Below are positions 44,991 to 55,393 of a DNA stretch of 64,000 nucleotides, one piece after another. Made by a program: the position numbers and the translations under genes. Within the stretch, counting starts at the first letter, position 1. Each line of letters opens with the position of its first letter. The notes under the pieces were generated by a model that was given only the letters and a program-made list of their open reading frames with translations, did not search any database and had not been told where the DNA came from. The DNA comes from Curvibacter sp. AEP1-3 (GTDB taxonomy: Bacteria > Pseudomonadota > Gammaproteobacteria > Burkholderiales > Burkholderiaceae_C): contig NZ_CP015698.1 of NCBI RefSeq assembly GCF_002163715.1, positions 3,795,674-3,859,673 on the forward strand, in the 5' to 3' direction.

Positions 44991-45908
44991 ATGATGGTGT
45001 TTCCAACGGTCGACGCCCTGATCACCGCCTTGCAGTCCTGCGGCTACTTTGCGGACCGGCGCCTGGCGACAGCCGTGTTTCTGGCGCTCAAGCTGCAGCG
45101 CCCCTTGTTGCTGGAGGGCGAGCCCGGCGTGGGCAAAACCGAGTTGGCCAAGGCCTTGGCAACTGCATTGCAGCGCGCCTTGATCCGCCTGCAGTGCTAC
45201 GACGGCCTGGAGCAGCGCGAAGCCCTGTACGAATGGAACTACGCCGCCCAGCTGCTGCACATGCGTGCGGCACAGCAATCTGACAGCGCGCTTGATACAG
45301 AACGCATCGAGCGCGAGGTCTACCAAGACCGCTACCTGATCCGCCGCCCCCTGCTGCAAGCCTTGCAGGCCCCGGCGCCGGGCGCGGTGCTCTTGATTGA
45401 CGAGGTGGACCGCGCGGACGAGCCCTTTGAAGCCTTTTTGCTGGAGTACTTGGGCGAATACCAGGTCAGCATTCCCGAGATGGGCACGGTCAAGGCACAA
45501 GTGACGCCGGTCACCATCCTTACCAGCAACCGCACGCGCGAACTCAACGATGCGGTCAAGCGCCGCTGTCTGTACCACTGGCTGGACTACCCCGCGAGGG
45601 AGCGCGAGCTCGACATCATCCGCGCACAAGTGCCCGAAGCGTCTGACGCATTGACTGCGCAGGTGGCAGACGTGGTGAGCCGGCTGCGCAGCCAACCCTT
45701 TGTGAGCAGTTTCCAGCGCGCACCCGGCATCGCCGAGAGCGTGGAATGGGCCAAGGCCCTGCTGGCCCTAGACACCTTGGTGCTGGACCCCGAACTGCTG
45801 ACCGACACCGCGGGCATTCTTTTCAAGCAGCGCGATGATGTATCTGCGCTCAACCACCAGTTGGCTAACCAGCTGCTCGCACCTGTGGAAGGTGATGATG
45901 TGGCTTGA
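44991..45908 (+). CDS. coxD: MoxR-type AAA+ ATPase CoxD
   Basis: 305 residues from the ATG at 44991 (a GTG at 44985 and ATG at 44994 are also in frame). Walker A is GEPGVGKTEL, Walker B is VLLIDEVDRAD, and sensor-1 is TILTSNRTRELNDAVKRRC. In carboxydotrophs CoxD is a chaperone ATPase that helps sulfurate and mature the Mo site of the large subunit, acting with CoxE. The neighbouring structural and accessory genes support this assignment. Confidence 0.92.
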   Translation: MMVFPTVDALITALQSCGYFADRRLATAVFLALKLQRPLLLEGEPGVGKTELAKALATALQRALIRLQCYDGLEQREALYEWNYAAQLLHMRAAQQSDSALDTERIEREVYQDRYLIRRPLLQALQAPAPGAVLLIDEVDRADEPFEAFLLEYLGEYQVSIPEMGTVKAQVTPVTILTSNRTRELNDAVKRRCLYHWLDYPARERELDIIRAQVPEASDALTAQVADVVSRLRSQPFVSSFQRAPGIAESVEWAKALLALDTLVLDPELLTDTAGILFKQRDDVSALNHQLANQLLAPVEGDDVA

Positions 45909-45916
45909 AGCGGACA

Positions 45917-45997
45917 TGAGCACCGCCGGGCCACCCCAAGGTGCGAAGTCCCCCTTGGGGGGCAGCGACCCGCAGCGCGGTGGAGCGTGGGGGCCAT
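45917..45997 (+). repeat. Intergenic palindromic element between coxD and coxE
   Basis: Contains the inverted repeat CCCCAAGG / CCTTGGGG (45934-45941 and 45953-45960) followed by GGGCAGCGACCCGCAGCGC and GGTGGAGCGTGGGGGCC. It ends immediately before the coxE ATG. I recall similar sequence between genes in other Comamonadaceae genomes; only one copy is in this window. Confidence 0.55.
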
Positions 45998-47203
45998 ATG
46001 CAACTCGGTGACGCGCGCCTTGGCAAGTTCAGCGACAACCTCGCGGCGTTCGGCCGCACGCTGCGCCGCGCCGGTGTGCGTGTGGACCCAGCCCGCATCG
46101 CCCTGGCTACCGAGGCAGCCCTCACCGTGGGGCTGGAGCACCGCGAAGACCTGAGCGCCGCACTGGAAGCCGTGCTCATCAGCCGCGAGCAGGACAGAGT
46201 GGTCTACCGCGAGTTGTTTGAAGCGTTTTTTCGCAACCCCAACATGGCGCACAAGCTACTGTCGCAGCTCCTGCCCAGCGCCGAGGGCAAGGCCGAACCC
46301 AGCAAGCGCCGCCCCCGCGTGCGCGAAGCACTCTCGCCCCAGCACGCCTTCGGCAAGCCCGCACAGCCCAAGCCGGAAGACGACAAGGTGGACTTTGACG
46401 CCGCCATGACGGCCAGCCAGCTGCAACGCCTCAAGCATGCGGATTTCAATGCCCTGGGCGCCAGCGAATACCGGTTGGTAGAGCGCCTGGCACGCGATAT
46501 CCGTCTGCCTCTGCCCACCTTTGCCAGCCGCAGGCACAAACCGGGCGCCCACGGCCGCCTGCTGCGCTGGACGGGCGTGTTGCAAGCCGCAGTGCGCACC
46601 GGTGGCGAGCCCATGCACCTGCCACGCATGCAGCGGGTGCAGCAGCCGGTGCCTTTGCTGATATTGGTGGATGTTTCCGGCTCCATGGAGCGTTATGCGC
46701 GACTGCTGTTGGCCTTTTTGCACGCTGCCACCAGTCGCCAAGCCTTGGGGGGTGCGGTGCGCTTGCAGCGCCATGTATTTGCCTTTGGCAACCGCCTCAC
46801 CGACCTGAACGCCGCGTTCGCGCAGGCAGACACCGATGCCATGCTGGCCCAGGCGAGCGCCCATATTGAAGACTTTGCCGGTGGCACCCAGCTGGGCAAC
46901 TGCCTGGCCACACTGAATGCCCTGCACCAGCGCAAGCTGGTGGGGCGCCGCACGCTGGTGCTCATCATCACCGACGGGCTGGATACCGGCGAACCTGAAG
47001 CCCTGGCCCACGAGCTCGACAAGCTGCGCCGCCGCAGTGGCCGGCTGCTCTGGCTCAACCCCTTGTTGCGCTTTGACGGTTATGCGCCCTTGGCACAAGG
47101 GGCCGCCGTTTTGAACCGCTACGCGCACGGCATGCTGGCCGTGCACAACCTCAGCAAGCTGGAAGACCTGGCCGCCAGCGTGGCCGGCATTCTGCGGCGC
47201 TGA
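45998..47203 (+). CDS. coxE: VWA-domain maturation protein CoxE
   Basis: 401 residues from ATG 45998 (MQLGDARLGKF); the frame extends to 45941 but that part translates the intergenic palindromic element. An N-terminal CoxE-type helical region (FGRTLRRAGVRVDPARIALATEAA) precedes a von Willebrand A domain with the MIDAS motif DVSGSMERY and a second metal-contact stretch ITDGLDTGEPEAL. Works with CoxD in Mo-site maturation. Confidence 0.92.
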   Translation: MQLGDARLGKFSDNLAAFGRTLRRAGVRVDPARIALATEAALTVGLEHREDLSAALEAVLISREQDRVVYRELFEAFFRNPNMAHKLLSQLLPSAEGKAEPSKRRPRVREALSPQHAFGKPAQPKPEDDKVDFDAAMTASQLQRLKHADFNALGASEYRLVERLARDIRLPLPTFASRRHKPGAHGRLLRWTGVLQAAVRTGGEPMHLPRMQRVQQPVPLLILVDVSGSMERYARLLLAFLHAATSRQALGGAVRLQRHVFAFGNRLTDLNAAFAQADTDAMLAQASAHIEDFAGGTQLGNCLATLNALHQRKLVGRRTLVLIITDGLDTGEPEALAHELDKLRRRSGRLLWLNPLLRFDGYAPLAQGAAVLNRYAHGMLAVHNLSKLEDLAASVAGILRR

Positions 47204-47236
47204 CCCGAATCACCACTTTGAAGAAGGAAGACCATC

Positions 47237-47839
47237 ATGGACATGCAAGGCAGCCGCCAACTCGCCATCACCCAGCAACAAGCGTGGGACGCGCTCAACG
47301 ACCCTGCGGTGCTCAAGACCTGCATCCCCGGCTGCGACAAGGTCGAAGCCAGCGGTGAGAACCAGTTCAGCATCGGCATGGCACTCAAAATCGGGCCGGT
47401 CGCTGCCAAGTTCACCGGCAAGATCACTCTGTCGGACATCGCGCCTCCGAACAGCTACACCATCAGCTTTGAAGGGCAGGGTGGCCCGGCCGGATTCGGC
47501 AAGGGCAATGCCAAAGTGCAGCTCATGCCCAATGACCGCGGCTGCGAGCTCAGCTACAACGTGCAAGCCTCGGTGGGCGGCAAGATCGCCCAGATGGGGC
47601 AGCGCCTGATCGACGGCGTGGCCAAATCCATGGCCGAAGATTTCTTCAAGCGTTTTGACGACGAAATGCAGAAGCAACACCCCGGCGCTTACGCCGCGCA
47701 GGCGGTGGCCGATTCCCTGGCCGGTGGTGGAGCGCCCACCGAGGCTGCCAGCGCTGAAGCCTCCGGCGGCATGCCCACCTGGGTGTGGGCCTTGGGCGCT
47801 GCTGTGGTGGTGATTGCGGCTATTGCCTTGTTCCGTTGA
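47237..47839 (+). CDS. coxG: CoxG-family SRPBCC protein with C-terminal membrane anchor
   Basis: 200 residues. The N-terminal 150 residues form the CoxG/SRPBCC domain (MQGSRQLAITQQQAWDALND, LKTCIPGCDKVE, YNVQASVGGKIAQMGQRLIDG). A Gly/Ala-rich linker leads to a C-terminal membrane helix (about 177-196, MPTWVWALGAAVVVIAAIALF). CoxG is thought to recruit the hydroxylase complex to the inner membrane, near the respiratory chain. It lies 33 bases after coxE in the same direction. Confidence 0.92.
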   Translation: MDMQGSRQLAITQQQAWDALNDPAVLKTCIPGCDKVEASGENQFSIGMALKIGPVAAKFTGKITLSDIAPPNSYTISFEGQGGPAGFGKGNAKVQLMPNDRGCELSYNVQASVGGKIAQMGQRLIDGVAKSMAEDFFKRFDDEMQKQHPGAYAAQAVADSLAGGGAPTEAASAEASGGMPTWVWALGAAVVVIAAIALFR

Positions 47840-47853
47840 GCGGGTAGCCGGGA

Positions 47854-48939
47854 ATGGAAAACCTCGATGTGGTGGTGCTGCGCACCCTGCTGGACTGGCG
47901 GCGTGCCGGGCGCCATGCGCTGCTTGCCACGGTTGTGCGAACCTGGGGCTCATCGCCGAGGCCGGTGGGCTCCATCATGGCCTTGTGCGAAGACGGTGCG
48001 GTGGTGGGCTCGGTGTCGGGTGGCTGCATTGAAGACGACCTGATTTACCGCTTCACCCGCGCCTATACGGCGCCAGCCTCCAGCGAGGCCGCGCATGCGC
48101 AGCAAATTCCGAGTGGACCGCCGCAGTTCGTCAAGTACGGCATCACGGCGGACGAGGCACACCGCTTCGGCCTGCCGTGTGGCGGCACTCTGGAGCTGCT
48201 GCTGGAATTCGACCCAGATGCAGCCTCCTTGCAGGCTTTGGTGGAGCAGTTGGCCCGCGGACAACTGGTGTGCCGCAGTGTGCGCCTGGACGATGGGGCG
48301 GCGAGCTTGCAGGCCAGCACCGAGCCCGCAGATTTGAGCGTCAGCGCGACGGAGCTGGTCAACACCTTCGGGCCTGAATACCGCATGCTCATGATCGGCG
48401 CGGGCCAGCTCAGTGAATACGTCGCCACCATGGCCTTGTTCAGCGGATTTGCCGTGACCGTGTGCGACCCGCGCGAGGAGTACCGCGGCGCATGGGCAGT
48501 GCCCGGTGTCACCGTGGTGAGTGACATGCCCGATGACGTGGTCACCGCCTTCCAACCCGATCGCCGCAGCTGCGTCATTGCGTTGACGCACGACCCCAAG
48601 CTGGACGATTTGGCGCTGTTAGAAGCCTTGAAGTCAGAAGCCTTTTACATTGGCGCCATCGGCTCCCGCCGCAACAACCAGGCGCGCCACCAACGCATGG
48701 TCGAGCATCTGGACCAGACGCCCGAAACTTTGGCCCGTCTGCGCGGCCCGATTGGCATTTACATCGGAAGCAAAACGCCACCCGAGATTGCCGTGAGCGT
48801 GATGGCCGAGATTCTGGCGGTCAAAAACGGCGTCAAGCTGCCACGCGACATGGAAGTCTCCGTCGCCAAAGACGGGCTGGCCTTGGCGCACAACGACAGC
48901 GGCGCTTTGGTGTGCGGTATGCCCCGCGCGGGGGACTGA
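47854..48939 (+). CDS. XdhC/CoxF family molybdenum cofactor chaperone
   Basis: 361 residues. The N-terminal XdhC domain has VVRTWGSSPRPVGSIMA and GSVSGGCIEDDL; the C-terminal half is a Rossmann domain (MLMIGAGQLSEYVATMALFSGFAVTVCDPREEY; FYIGAIGSRRNNQARHQRM). XdhC proteins bind the mature or sulfurated cofactor and deliver it to xanthine dehydrogenase-family large subunits. It is the last gene of the maturation run, 14 bases after coxG. Confidence 0.92.
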   Translation: MENLDVVVLRTLLDWRRAGRHALLATVVRTWGSSPRPVGSIMALCEDGAVVGSVSGGCIEDDLIYRFTRAYTAPASSEAAHAQQIPSGPPQFVKYGITADEAHRFGLPCGGTLELLLEFDPDAASLQALVEQLARGQLVCRSVRLDDGAASLQASTEPADLSVSATELVNTFGPEYRMLMIGAGQLSEYVATMALFSGFAVTVCDPREEYRGAWAVPGVTVVSDMPDDVVTAFQPDRRSCVIALTHDPKLDDLALLEALKSEAFYIGAIGSRRNNQARHQRMVEHLDQTPETLARLRGPIGIYIGSKTPPEIAVSVMAEILAVKNGVKLPRDMEVSVAKDGLALAHNDSGALVCGMPRAGD

Positions 48940-48951
48940 GCGACCGTCAGT

Positions 48952-49596
48952 TCAAGCGCGGTTCTGGGGCTGCAACAGCACCACCAGCGCGCCCGCACCG
49001 CCCTGTGCGGGCTGCGCCTGCACAAAGGCCACCACTTCGCTTTTTTGCACCAGCCACTTGTGCACTTTTTCCTTGAGCACCGGAGCCTTGCCGGGTGAGC
49101 CCAAGCCCTTGCCGTGCACCACGCGCACGCAGCGTATGCCGTTGCGGTGTGCGTCGCGGATGAATGCGCTGAGTGCTTCACGCGCTTCGTCACTGCGGTA
49201 TCCGTGCAGGTCGATCTGTTTCTGGATGCTCCACTTGCCTTTGCGCAGCTTTTGCGTCACATCGGTGCCCACGCCGGGGCGGCGAAAGCTCAAGTGCTCG
49301 TCGGTGTCGAGTAGGGTGGTCACGTCCACCTCGTCACTCAGCGCTTCTTGCAGCGCCGCCGCGTCATCCAGCATTTGCTGCTTGGGAATGGGCTTGGGGG
49401 GCTCCGGCGTCAGCTTGGCGCGTTGTGGCGGCTCCAGCGGTTTCACTTTGCCGATGGCCGCCTGAAACAGGTTGCTGGCGGCGGCTTTGCGTTTGGCCTC
49501 CAGCGCCTTGTGGGCGGCCAGCGCAGCTTCGCGTGCGGCTTGGGCTTCGATTTCTTTTTTGACCAGCTTCAGGTCGGAAAGGGCGTTGATCTTCAT
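48952..49596 (-). CDS. Smr-domain protein
   Basis: 214 residues. A charged coiled-coil N-terminus (about 1-85) precedes the Smr domain with IDLHGYRSDEARE, VRVVHGKGLGSPGKAPVLK and GGAGALVVLL. Stand-alone Smr proteins are DNA or RNA endonucleases; some cleave mRNA at stalled ribosomes. It is 9 bases downstream of radC on the same strand. Confidence 0.92.
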   Translation of the reverse strand: MKINALSDLKLVKKEIEAQAAREAALAAHKALEAKRKAAASNLFQAAIGKVKPLEPPQRAKLTPEPPKPIPKQQMLDDAAALQEALSDEVDVTTLLDTDEHLSFRRPGVGTDVTQKLRKGKWSIQKQIDLHGYRSDEAREALSAFIRDAHRNGIRCVRVVHGKGLGSPGKAPVLKEKVHKWLVQKSEVVAFVQAQPAQGGAGALVVLLQPQNRA

Positions 49597-49605
49597 GATG
49601 GCCCT

Positions 49606-50325
49606 TTAAATGAGTCCGGTCTCGGCCATGGACAGTGCCTGGCCGGGGCCTACGATGATGTGGTCCAGCACCCGCACATCCACCAGTGCGAGTGCGGCCT
49701 TAAGGGTTTGCGTCAGTGCCTCATCGGCACGGCTGGGCTGCACACTGCCGCTGGGGTGGTTGTGGGCCAGCACGACGGCGGCCGCACCGTGGTGCAGCGC
49801 GCGGATAACGACCTCACGCGGGTACACACTGGTTTGCGTGAGCGTGCCGCGAAACAGCTCTTCCATGGCCAGTAACTTGTTCTGGCTGTCGAGAAACAGC
49901 ACCGCAAACACCTCATGCCCTTTGGCGGCCAGGTGCAGCTGCAGGTAGTGCTTGACGGCCTGCGGGTCGGCAAACACCTCGCGCTCTTGCAGACGTTGGG
50001 CTATGGCGCGGCGCGCGAGTTCGAGCACCGCCACAATCTCGGCCCGCTTGGCAGGCCCCAGCCCTTTGACGCGCTTGAGGTCGTCGGCCGTGGCATGCAG
50101 CAAGCCGGCTATGCCTCCAAACCCGCCCTGGCGCCCGTCAACTGTGCGTAAAGCGCTATCATTTTTGAGTTGCAACAGCTCTTCAGCCATTTGCAACACC
50201 CCTTTGCCCGCAATGCCGGTACGCAACAAAATGGCCAGTAACTCCGCATCGCCGAGCGCCCCAGGGCCACGCGCGAGCAACTTCTCGCGCGGTTGGGCTT
50301 CCAGAGGGAGATCTTTGAGGGGCAT
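49606..50325 (-). CDS. radC: RadC family protein (JAB/MPN domain)
   Basis: 239 residues. The N-terminal helix-hairpin-helix ([52 protein letters not shown]) precedes a JAB metal-binding domain with [21 protein letters not shown]. The family was named for DNA repair, but its role is unresolved and it may be a metalloprotease or nuclease. Divergent from the FkpB gene. Confidence 0.93.
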   Translation of the reverse strand: MPLKDLPLEAQPREKLLARGPGALGDAELLAILLRTGIAGKGVLQMAEELLQLKNDSALRTVDGRQGGFGGIAGLLHATADDLKRVKGLGPAKRAEIVAVLELARRAIAQRLQEREVFADPQAVKHYLQLHLAAKGHEVFAVLFLDSQNKLLAMEELFRGTLTQTSVYPREVVIRALHHGAAAVVLAHNHPSGSVQPSRADEALTQTLKAALALVDVRVLDHIIVGPGQALSMAETGLI

Positions 50326-50427
50326 GGCAGCAGAGGCTGTGCAAGTGTGAATTCAGGGCCAAACCAGTGCCGGATGGGGTCATCAGGCTTGGCTTTCTAC
50401 AATAGAGGGCAGTTTATCGGGACTTTT

Positions 50428-50892
50428 ATGACCAGCACGCTTCCCCGGGTTCAGCCGGGCTCCTTTCTCACCTTGCATTACCGCCTGGGCGGACCCGCCG
50501 GGGACATCATCAACACCTTCGACGGCAAGCCCGCCACCCTGAGTCTGGGCACCGGCGAACTCTCCCCCGCCGTTGAAGCCTGTTTGATGGACATGGAAGA
50601 GGGCGCCCGCGCCACGTTTGAGTTGCCGGCAGGGGCCGCTTTTGGCGAGCGTAACCCCGACATGCAGCAGTGGCTGGCCCGCAAGGTGCTGACCCAGATG
50701 GGCGACCCGCTGGAGACCTACAACGTGGGCGATGTGGTGCAGTTCCCCACGCCCGACGGCCAAGGGCAGTTTGCCGGTGTGGTGTTGCAATTGCGGGGCG
50801 AAGGCGCAGAGCGCGCGGTGTTGTTCGACTTCAACCACCCGCTGGCTGGTCAGCCGGTCACGTTTGAAGTGCAGCTGATCGGGGTGCTATGA
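50428..50892 (+). CDS. fkpB: FKBP-type peptidyl-prolyl isomerase, SlpA/FkpB type
   Basis: 154 residues from ATG 50428; the frame opens upstream but without homology. FKBP core LTLHYRLGGPAGDIINTFDGKPATLSLGTGELSPAVEACLMDMEEGARATFELP is interrupted by the insert-in-flap domain (FGERNPDMQQWLARKVL), as in SlpA. It catalyses prolyl isomerisation and has chaperone activity. Its end overlaps the ispH start by ATGA, an association conserved in many proteobacteria. Confidence 0.93.
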   Translation: MTSTLPRVQPGSFLTLHYRLGGPAGDIINTFDGKPATLSLGTGELSPAVEACLMDMEEGARATFELPAGAAFGERNPDMQQWLARKVLTQMGDPLETYNVGDVVQFPTPDGQGQFAGVVLQLRGEGAERAVLFDFNHPLAGQPVTFEVQLIGVL

Positions 50893-51839
50893 CAACGCCT
50901 GCCATGCCCCAGGAAATTTTGCTGGCCGAGCCACGTGGCTTTTGTGCCGGCGTAGACCGCGCCATCGAGATTGTGGAAAAGGCCTTGGCTAAGTTCGGCC
51001 GCCCTATCTACGTGCGTCACGAGATCGTGCACAACACCTATGTGGTGAACGACCTCAAAGAGCGCGGCGCCATCTTTATCGAAGAGCTGGACGATGTACC
51101 GCCGGGCGCCACGCTGGTGTTCTCGGCCCACGGCGTGAGCCAGGCCATCCAGCGTGAGGCGGAGCGCCGGGGCTTCCAGATTTTTGACGCCACCTGTCCG
51201 CTGGTGACCAAAGTGCATGTGGAAGTGGCCAAGCTGCACAAGGAAGGTTATGAGTTCATCATGATCGGCCACAAGGGCCACCCCGAGGTGGAAGGCACCA
51301 TGGGTCAGCTGGAGAGCGGCATTCATCTTGTGGAGGACGTGGCCGATGTGGCGCGCATCCAGCCCGGCCAGACCGATAAGCTGGCGGTGGTGACCCAAAC
51401 CACGCTGAGTGTGGACGATGCGGCGGACATTACCGCCGCGGTGGTGGCCCGCTTCCCGCTGATCAAGAAGCCCAAGATGCAAGATATCTGCTACGCCACC
51501 CAGAACCGCCAGGACGCGGTCAAGGTGATGAGCCCGCAGGTGGACATCGTCATCGTGGTGGGTAGCCCTACCAGCTCCAACAGCAATCGTTTGCGCGAAG
51601 TGGCCAAAAAACTGGGCACCGAGAGCTACATGGTGGACAACGCCGATGAGCTCAAGCCGGAGTGGTTTGAAGGCCGCTCCCGCGTCGGCCTGACTGCTGG
51701 CGCCAGCGCCCCCGAGATTTTGGTGAAGGCCGTGATTGACCGCATTAAGGCGCTGGGCGCCGTGTCGGTACGCAAGATGGACGGCATAGAAGAAACCGTG
51801 AAGTTCCCGCTGCCCAAGGGCCTGAAGCTGGACGCATGA
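50889..51839 (+). CDS. ispH: 4-hydroxy-3-methylbut-2-enyl diphosphate reductase IspH
   Basis: 316 residues. Fe-S ligand Cys are in EPRGFCAGVDRAIE, FDATCPLVTKVH and ICYATQNRQ. Substrate-binding motifs include RHEIVHN, FSAHGVS, HKGHPEVEG and PTSSNSNRL. It catalyses the last step of the MEP isoprenoid pathway, yielding IPP and DMAPP. Translationally coupled to fkpB. Confidence 0.97.
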   Translation: MTTPAMPQEILLAEPRGFCAGVDRAIEIVEKALAKFGRPIYVRHEIVHNTYVVNDLKERGAIFIEELDDVPPGATLVFSAHGVSQAIQREAERRGFQIFDATCPLVTKVHVEVAKLHKEGYEFIMIGHKGHPEVEGTMGQLESGIHLVEDVADVARIQPGQTDKLAVVTQTTLSVDDAADITAAVVARFPLIKKPKMQDICYATQNRQDAVKVMSPQVDIVIVVGSPTSSNSNRLREVAKKLGTESYMVDNADELKPEWFEGRSRVGLTAGASAPEILVKAVIDRIKALGAVSVRKMDGIEETVKFPLPKGLKLDA

Positions 51840-51852
51840 GCACAGTGCGGGT

Positions 51853-53239
<1,387 letters not shown>

Positions 53240-53301
53240 AGCAGTGGTCGGTTGGCGGAGCCTGCTAGAATCGCGGCTTCGTTTCGACCGATGCGAATTC
53301 A

Positions 53302-53391
53302 GGAGAAGTGGCAGAGTGGTCGAATGTACTTGACTCGAAATCAAGCGTAGGGGCGACCCTACCGTGGGTTCGAATCCCACCTTCTCCGCCA
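53302..53391 (+). tRNA. tRNA-Ser (anticodon CGA)
   Basis: A 90-base class II tRNA with acceptor stem GGAGAAG / CTTCTCC, an encoded CCA end (53389-53391), anticodon stem CTTGA / TCAAG around loop CTCGAAA (anticodon 53336-53338), a long variable arm and T-arm GTGGGTTCGAATCCCAC. It decodes UCG. Confidence 0.97.
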
Positions 53392-53400
53392 AATGATGAA

Positions 53401-53432
53401 GCCTGCAGCCCGATTGGGTTGCAGGCTTTTTT
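53401..53432 (+). terminator. Rho-independent terminator after tRNA-Ser
   Basis: GCCTGCAGCCC-GATT-GGGTTGCAGGC forms an 11-base stem with one G-U pair, followed by six T. It lies 10 bases after the tRNA. Confidence 0.9.
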
Positions 53433-53446
53433 CATGGTTTGGCAGC

Positions 53447-54241
53447 TTACGAGTGAAGGCCGGTCCAGGTCAAAACTGCCCATGCCAATACGTACAGCGT
53501 CGCCCCCACGCCGAATCCATGTGCGGCCCAGTTCCCAAGATATCGCTCTGCGAACAAGCCCATCAAGGGAATGAATTGCTGCGCATGCACGCCCAAAAAA
53601 TGAGATGGCCGGATGTCTTTGTGCAAATGCCAGCCAAGCAGTGGTAGTCCTTGCCCCGCGGGTGGCTGGTTGCCACCCAAAAGAAAACCACTGACTGTCG
53701 CCAGCACAAAGGTGAGCAATAGCCCGACGATGACACCGAGTGCGGCAACCGGAGTCGCCCATGAGTCTTGTAGCTTCCAGATTTCCCACGCCAGCCAGGC
53801 TTGCGATGCCGTCAGGCCTACCGCTGCAATCCCCATGAGGCCAAACATCCGCGCGTGCACCGGATCACTGGTGTTGTAGTGTGAAGCCTCCCCCCGTGAG
53901 CCTTGGTAAGTGATGTAAACCACCTCGAACAACGAGGTAATGATGAGCAATGCCGCAATCCAGGGAAAAGCGCCGCCGCGCGTAACCGTGTCACCGGCAA
54001 CGTCCGTCAGCCACACGGTAGTCCATGCAAACAGCGCCGTGGCGGCCATGAATTTCATGGGTTTGGCCCAAATGCCAACTTCCCGAATGGTTCGTGAATC
54101 GTTCAATGACGCAAAGTAGGTGATGGCCAGAGCCAGTGTCATCAAGCCACCGTACAAGACCAACACCTTGGATGCGGGACTCCAGCCTGACCAGTGGATG
54201 GAAGTCCAAGCCTGCCAATCATTCATTCCCCAGACAGACAT
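53447..54241 (-). CDS. Polytopic membrane protein of unknown function
   Basis: 264 residues from the ATG at 54241, chosen because AAGGA lies 6 bases before it; the frame continues upstream to 54349 without a ribosome site. About seven membrane segments are predictable by eye (near 25-43, 62-80, 91-110, 129-150, 162-187, 209-228, 240-260). Several His lie near the fifth loop and sixth segment (GWHLHKDIRPSHFLGVHAQQF), which could bind haem or metal. I do not recognise the family. It is a single gene on its strand, divergent from the TctC-type gene. Confidence 0.75.
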   Translation of the reverse strand: MSVWGMNDWQAWTSIHWSGWSPASKVLVLYGGLMTLALAITYFASLNDSRTIREVGIWAKPMKFMAATALFAWTTVWLTDVAGDTVTRGGAFPWIAALLIITSLFEVVYITYQGSRGEASHYNTSDPVHARMFGLMGIAAVGLTASQAWLAWEIWKLQDSWATPVAALGVIVGLLLTFVLATVSGFLLGGNQPPAGQGLPLLGWHLHKDIRPSHFLGVHAQQFIPLMGLFAERYLGNWAAHGFGVGATLYVLAWAVLTWTGLHS

Positions 54242-54388
54242 AGTCATTCCTTCAAGTTGAGGCACTTCAACATTTTTCTTTGCCGTGTAGGCAGTGTCAA
54301 CACAAGGGGTTTGCAAAGATGTCATGGGTTTGCAATTCGGTGCAGCCATAGTAGAGGTCTTTAAGATTTACTCTCTAGCACTTCCACC

Positions 54389-55372
54389 ATGAATACAGCC
54401 TCTAGGACCCGTCGCTCCACTTTGTTTGCCTTGATGCTGGCAGGTCTGTGCATCACGGGTGCGCAGGCACAGGGTAACTTTCCCGACAAGCCCGTCAAAA
54501 TCATTGTCCCTTTCGCGCCCGGTGCGGGCACTGACGCCATGGGCCGCCTGATGGCCCAGAAGCTGGGGGAAGTGATGGGCGGTAGCTTCGTGGTGGAAAA
54601 CCGTACCGGTGCCTCCGGCGCGATCGGTACCCAGTACGTGGCGCAGCAGCCTGCGGACGGCTATACCTTGCTGCTGGTGGCCTCCCCATTCACGACGGTG
54701 GCCGCCTCCTTGCCCACAGCGGGCTACGACCCGATCAAGAGCTTTACGCCGGTCGGCATGATCGCCAGCGGCCCTTTGGTCTGGGCGACTACGCCTCAGA
54801 CCGGCATTGCTTCCATGCAGGACCTCGTTGTCAAAGCCAAAGCCCGCCCCGGCGCGCTGAACTACGGTTCTGCCGGCGCAGGTGGCGTGAACCACCTGGT
54901 GCTGGAGCTGCTCAAGGCACGCACCGGTACTTTCATCACCCACATTCCTTATCGAGGCGTGGCGCCTGCCACCATGGACATGATCTCGGGCCAGTTGCAT
55001 TTGGTCACCGGCACCATTCCTGCCTTGCTGCCCATGATCAAGGAAGGCCGGGTCAAGCCATTGGCTGTGACCAGTGCCAAGCGTTCCAGCGCCATGCCCG
55101 ATGTGCCCAGCATGACCGAGGCCGGGTTCAAGGGCTTTGATGTGCAGAACTTCTTTGCCTTGGCTGCACCTGCAGGAACTCCGGCGGCGGTGATTGAAAA
55201 ACTCAACACGGCCCTGAACAAGGTGGTCGCTCTGCCCGAAGTGCAGGCCCGCTTCAAGCTCGATGCGGTAGATGCCATGCCCGGTACCCCCGCTGCGCAG
55301 ACCCGCTTCATCGAGGCGGATTACCAGGCTTGGCGCGATGTGGTGCGCAGCCAGAACCTGAAGATCGAATAA
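54389..55372 (+). CDS. Tripartite tricarboxylate transporter substrate-binding protein (TctC/Bug family)
   Basis: 327 residues with a signal peptide (about 1-28, LAGLCITGAQAQG). The mature protein has the Bug family pattern: FPDKPVKIIVPFAPGAGTDAMGRLMAQKL, VVENRTGASGAIGTQYVAQQ, LNYGSAGAGGVNHLVLELLK, HIPYRGVAPATMDMISGQ. These bind carboxylates or amides in the periplasm. No TctA or TctB gene is adjacent, as is common for the expanded Bug family in Burkholderiales, so the ligand is unknown. Confidence 0.93.
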   Translation: MNTASRTRRSTLFALMLAGLCITGAQAQGNFPDKPVKIIVPFAPGAGTDAMGRLMAQKLGEVMGGSFVVENRTGASGAIGTQYVAQQPADGYTLLLVASPFTTVAASLPTAGYDPIKSFTPVGMIASGPLVWATTPQTGIASMQDLVVKAKARPGALNYGSAGAGGVNHLVLELLKARTGTFITHIPYRGVAPATMDMISGQLHLVTGTIPALLPMIKEGRVKPLAVTSAKRSSAMPDVPSMTEAGFKGFDVQNFFALAAPAGTPAAVIEKLNTALNKVVALPEVQARFKLDAVDAMPGTPAAQTRFIEADYQAWRDVVRSQNLKIE

Positions 55373-55393
55373 AGCGTCCAGGCCCCTGTCGTT

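Noticed and set aside
53302..53432. tRNA followed by a possible integration site
   Set aside because: The tRNA has its own terminator and no integrase gene or duplicated tRNA end follows it.
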